A DNA stretch of 64,000 nt from Actinobacteria bacterium UBA4426 (GTDB lineage Bacteria; Actinomycetota; Actinomycetes; S36-B12). The position numbers were made by a program, and so were the translations under genes. Shown piece after piece: positions 62,187 through 64,000 of this stretch (the stretch's first letter is position 1; every line of letters starts with the position of its first letter). The stretch spans positions 1 to 64,000 of the forward strand of contig DGQA01000018.1 of the NCBI GenBank assembly GCA_002390705.1. Reading direction: 5' to 3'. The notes under the pieces were generated by a model that worked only from the letters and a program-made list of their open reading frames with translations, did not search any database and was not told the origin of the DNA.

Positions 62187-62941
62187 GGCTGAGGAGGTCC
62201 CCACTGATAAGGGTCGTATCGACCTTCCACCGCGACGAGCGCCTCCGGGAGACTAAAAGCCTGCTCGTAGAGCGCTTTGCCAATTATGGCGCCTTCGATT
62301 CCCTTCATTTCGGCCAACTTATGTAGATCCTCTAGCCGCGAGATTCCACCCGAAGCAATCACCCGTGCTTTAGTCGACTCCGTGACCTGCTTCAAAAGAT
62401 GGAAGTTGGGCCCGTGCATCGTGCCGTCCTTGTGCACGTCGGTAAGTACGTAACGCATGCAACCAGCTACATCAAGCCTGCCAATGGTCTCCCACAGATC
62501 GCCACCTTCGGTTGTCCAACCCCGAGCAGCCAAGGTGTGCCCTTTTACATCTAGGCCAACGGCAATTCGTTCTCCGTGCTCGGCGATCACCTGTTCCGTC
62601 CAGTCCGGATCCTCTAACGCGGCGGTTCCAAGGTTTACTCGAGTGCAACCCGTGGCAAGAGCGGCCTTCAAACTATCGTCACTTCTGATTCCTCCCGAGA
62701 GTTCAACTTTGACATCTCGCCCGATTCTTTCCACAACTTGGGAAATCAATTCCGCGTTATTGCCGCTATCAAATGCCGCATCAAGGTCCACCAAATGAAT
62801 CCACTCTGCGCCTTGATCAACCCAGGTCAAGGCGGCATCAAGGGGCGAGCCGTACACGGTTTCACTTCCGGCTTTCCCTTGAACTAGGCGGACAGCTTTG
62901 CCATCTTTAACATCAACAGCGGGCAGGAGGGTGAATTTCAT
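62183..62941 (-). CDS. hisA: ProFAR isomerase, probably bifunctional HisA/TrpF (PriA type)
   Basis: TIM-barrel sugar isomerase of 252 residues with LLPAVDVKDGKAVRL (catalytic Asp), VELSGGIRSDDSL, GLDVKGHTLAARGWT and VLTDVHKDGTMHGPN. In actinobacteria this gene usually encodes PriA, which also isomerises phosphoribosylanthranilate for tryptophan. The window has trpE, trpC, trpB and trpA but no trpF, which supports that reading. Dual activity is inferred from lineage and context, not from a diagnostic residue I can prove. Confidence 0.94.
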   Translation of the reverse strand: MKFTLLPAVDVKDGKAVRLVQGKAGSETVYGSPLDAALTWVDQGAEWIHLVDLDAAFDSGNNAELISQVVERIGRDVKVELSGGIRSDDSLKAALATGCTRVNLGTAALEDPDWTEQVIAEHGERIAVGLDVKGHTLAARGWTTEGGDLWETIGRLDVAGCMRYVLTDVHKDGTMHGPNFHLLKQVTESTKARVIASGGISRLEDLHKLAEMKGIEGAIIGKALYEQAFSLPEALVAVEGRYDPYQWGPPQP

Positions 62942-62950
62942 GCCCCTACT

Positions 62951-63586
62951 CTAGACCAAGGTCCGGGCCCAGTTGTTGATCAGAGCGAGCCCCGCGTCAC
63001 CACTTTTCTCCGGATGGAACTGCACCGCCGATAACGGTCCATTCTCGACCGCAGCGATGAAAGGGGTCCCGTATTCGCTCCAAGTGACACTCGGAGGACG
63101 CTGATAGCCGTCGGTATCGCTCATGAGCCATTCCTGGGCCGCATATGAATGCACAAAATAAAACCACTCTGACTCGACACCGGCGAACAGCGTTGATTCT
63201 GCTGGAGGTGTCACACTGTTCCAGCCCATGTGTGGCACAATCGAGGCAACTAAGCGATCAACCACTCCCGGCCATTGCGCAAGCCCGTTGGTTCGTATTC
63301 CGTGCTCGATGCCTTGTGCAAACATGATTTGCATACCGACACAGATTCCCAGTATCGGGCGGTTAGCAATTAATCTCGCATCGACGAGTGAACCGCCACG
63401 AACTTTGTCGATTCCTTTCATGCATGCCGCGAATGCTCCAACCCCAGGAATAATCAAACCATCGGCATTGAGACATGTATCGAAATCCGAGCTTAGAATC
63501 GCCTGAGTGCCCACGTGCTCGGCCGCTCTCATGGCTGAACGCACATTGCCAAAGCCGTAGTCAAGGACAGCAACGGTGGGTGTCAT
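62951..63586 (-). CDS. hisH: Imidazole glycerol phosphate synthase glutaminase subunit
   Basis: Class I amidotransferase that supplies ammonia to HisF. 211 residues with PGVGAFAACM, the nucleophile in LGICVGMQIMF and the His/Glu pair in VQFHPEKS. It lies 9 nt before hisA and 14 nt after hisB. Confidence 0.97.
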   Translation of the reverse strand: MTPTVAVLDYGFGNVRSAMRAAEHVGTQAILSSDFDTCLNADGLIIPGVGAFAACMKGIDKVRGGSLVDARLIANRPILGICVGMQIMFAQGIEHGIRTNGLAQWPGVVDRLVASIVPHMGWNSVTPPAESTLFAGVESEWFYFVHSYAAQEWLMSDTDGYQRPPSVTWSEYGTPFIAAVENGPLSAVQFHPEKSGDAGLALINNWARTLV

Positions 63587-63600
63587 AGAAAACTACCTCT

Positions 63601-64000
63601 TTATTGCGATGCGGTCAGCGTGCCTTTAGTTGATGGCACTCCCACCACCCGCGGATCTCGCGCAACCGCGGTACGCATCGATCGGGCGACACTTTTGAAT
63701 TGCGCCTCGACTACGTGGTGGGCATTGCGCCCGGAAAGTACATTGACATGCAGGGTTATTTGCGATGTAGCCACAATTGATTCCCAGATATGGCGGGTCA
63801 ACGTTGTGTCATAAGTTCCAATTAGCTCAACGAGTTCTGGTTCAGTGTGCACTAGGTAGGGGCGGCCTGACAGATCAATCGCGCTTTGCACCAAGCATTC
63901 GTCCAGTGGAACGAGCGCATCTCCGTAGCGCGCGAGTCCCGCCCGGTCGCCCAGAGCCTGATTGATTGCTTGACCAAGTGCCAAACTCGTGTCTTCAACC
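63601..64000 (-). CDS. hisB: Imidazoleglycerol-phosphate dehydratase, C-terminal part (cut by window edge)
   Basis: About the last 133 residues of HisB. The frame stays open to 64000 and reads VEDTSLALGQAINQALGDR, the conserved manganese-binding motif region. HHVVEAQFKS, the second metal motif, and the C-terminal VPSTKGTL follow. The N-terminal third lies beyond the window. It is the first visible gene of the his/trp cluster. Confidence 0.96.
   Translation of the reverse strand, partial: VEDTSLALGQAINQALGDRAGLARYGDALVPLDECLVQSAIDLSGRPYLVHTEPELVELIGTYDTTLTRHIWESIVATSQITLHVNVLSGRNAHHVVEAQFKSVARSMRTAVARDPRVVGVPSTKGTLTASQ

Noticed and set aside
1..64000. CRISPR arrays, insertion sequences, prophage or defence genes
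   Set aside because: No regularly spaced direct repeats, transposase or integrase motifs, or defence-gene domains were seen; nearly all genes are housekeeping.

Overview
The window is chromosomal DNA of an actinobacterium. The partial 16S rRNA gene at the left edge has actinobacterial character. The gene clusters are those of Actinomycetota: hisB-H-A-F-I-trpE followed by the Trp-associated membrane proteins; pyrR-B-C-carA-carB-pyrK-pyrD-pyrF-gmk-rpoZ-coaBC-metK-priA; infC-rpmI-rplT-trmH ... pheS-pheT-argC. Base composition is near 50% by eye, genes are packed with 1-17 nt overlaps, and many starts are GTG or TTG. This suggests a streamlined lineage, perhaps Nanopelagicales (freshwater acI-like). 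The lineage is an inference from memory of 16S signatures and was not tested.

Layout, left to right. 1-259 is the 5' end of a minus-strand 16S rRNA gene; its leader and promoter lie at 260-486, inside the only long gene-free stretch (260-895). 896-3753 holds a DEAD-box RNA helicase and tyrS. A lone plus-strand AlkA-like DNA glycosylase follows at 3838-4473. 4485-10596 is the arginine operon argC-J-B-D-R-H, transcribed leftward. 10639-19915 is an infC-rpmI-rplT-trmH-pheS-pheT block interrupted by an oxygenase-like gene and the sulfate-activation genes cysD-cysNC. A structured leader with a terminator-like hairpin precedes infC. An SseB-family gene and a divergent plus-strand MFS transporter follow (20198-22148).

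22145-44321 is a 22-kb run of 24 minus-strand genes (pyrR to hisG). It links pyrimidine synthesis, guanylate kinase, RNA polymerase omega, coenzyme A, S-adenosylmethionine, PriA, formylmethionine handling, rRNA methylation, the pentose phosphate pathway, riboflavin and the first histidine steps. 44418-51898 carries pyk, gltD and gltB. 52015-53685 carries lgt and a membrane-anchored DsbA-like protein. 53757-64000 is a tryptophan/histidine supercluster (hisB-H-A-F-I-trpE-two small membrane proteins-response regulator-histidine kinase-trpC-trpB-trpA).

Nearly everything is core biosynthesis. I see no CRISPR array, prophage, transposon, defence island or tRNA gene. The points that depart from the usual are local: the infC leader, the sulfate/oxygenase insertion before pheS, the two-component system inside the trp operon, a pyrF of the unexpected class with no mIHF gene beside it, an unassigned spacer between pyrC and carA, and a LacI-type operator at pyk. 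No strong candidate for a wholly new system was found.
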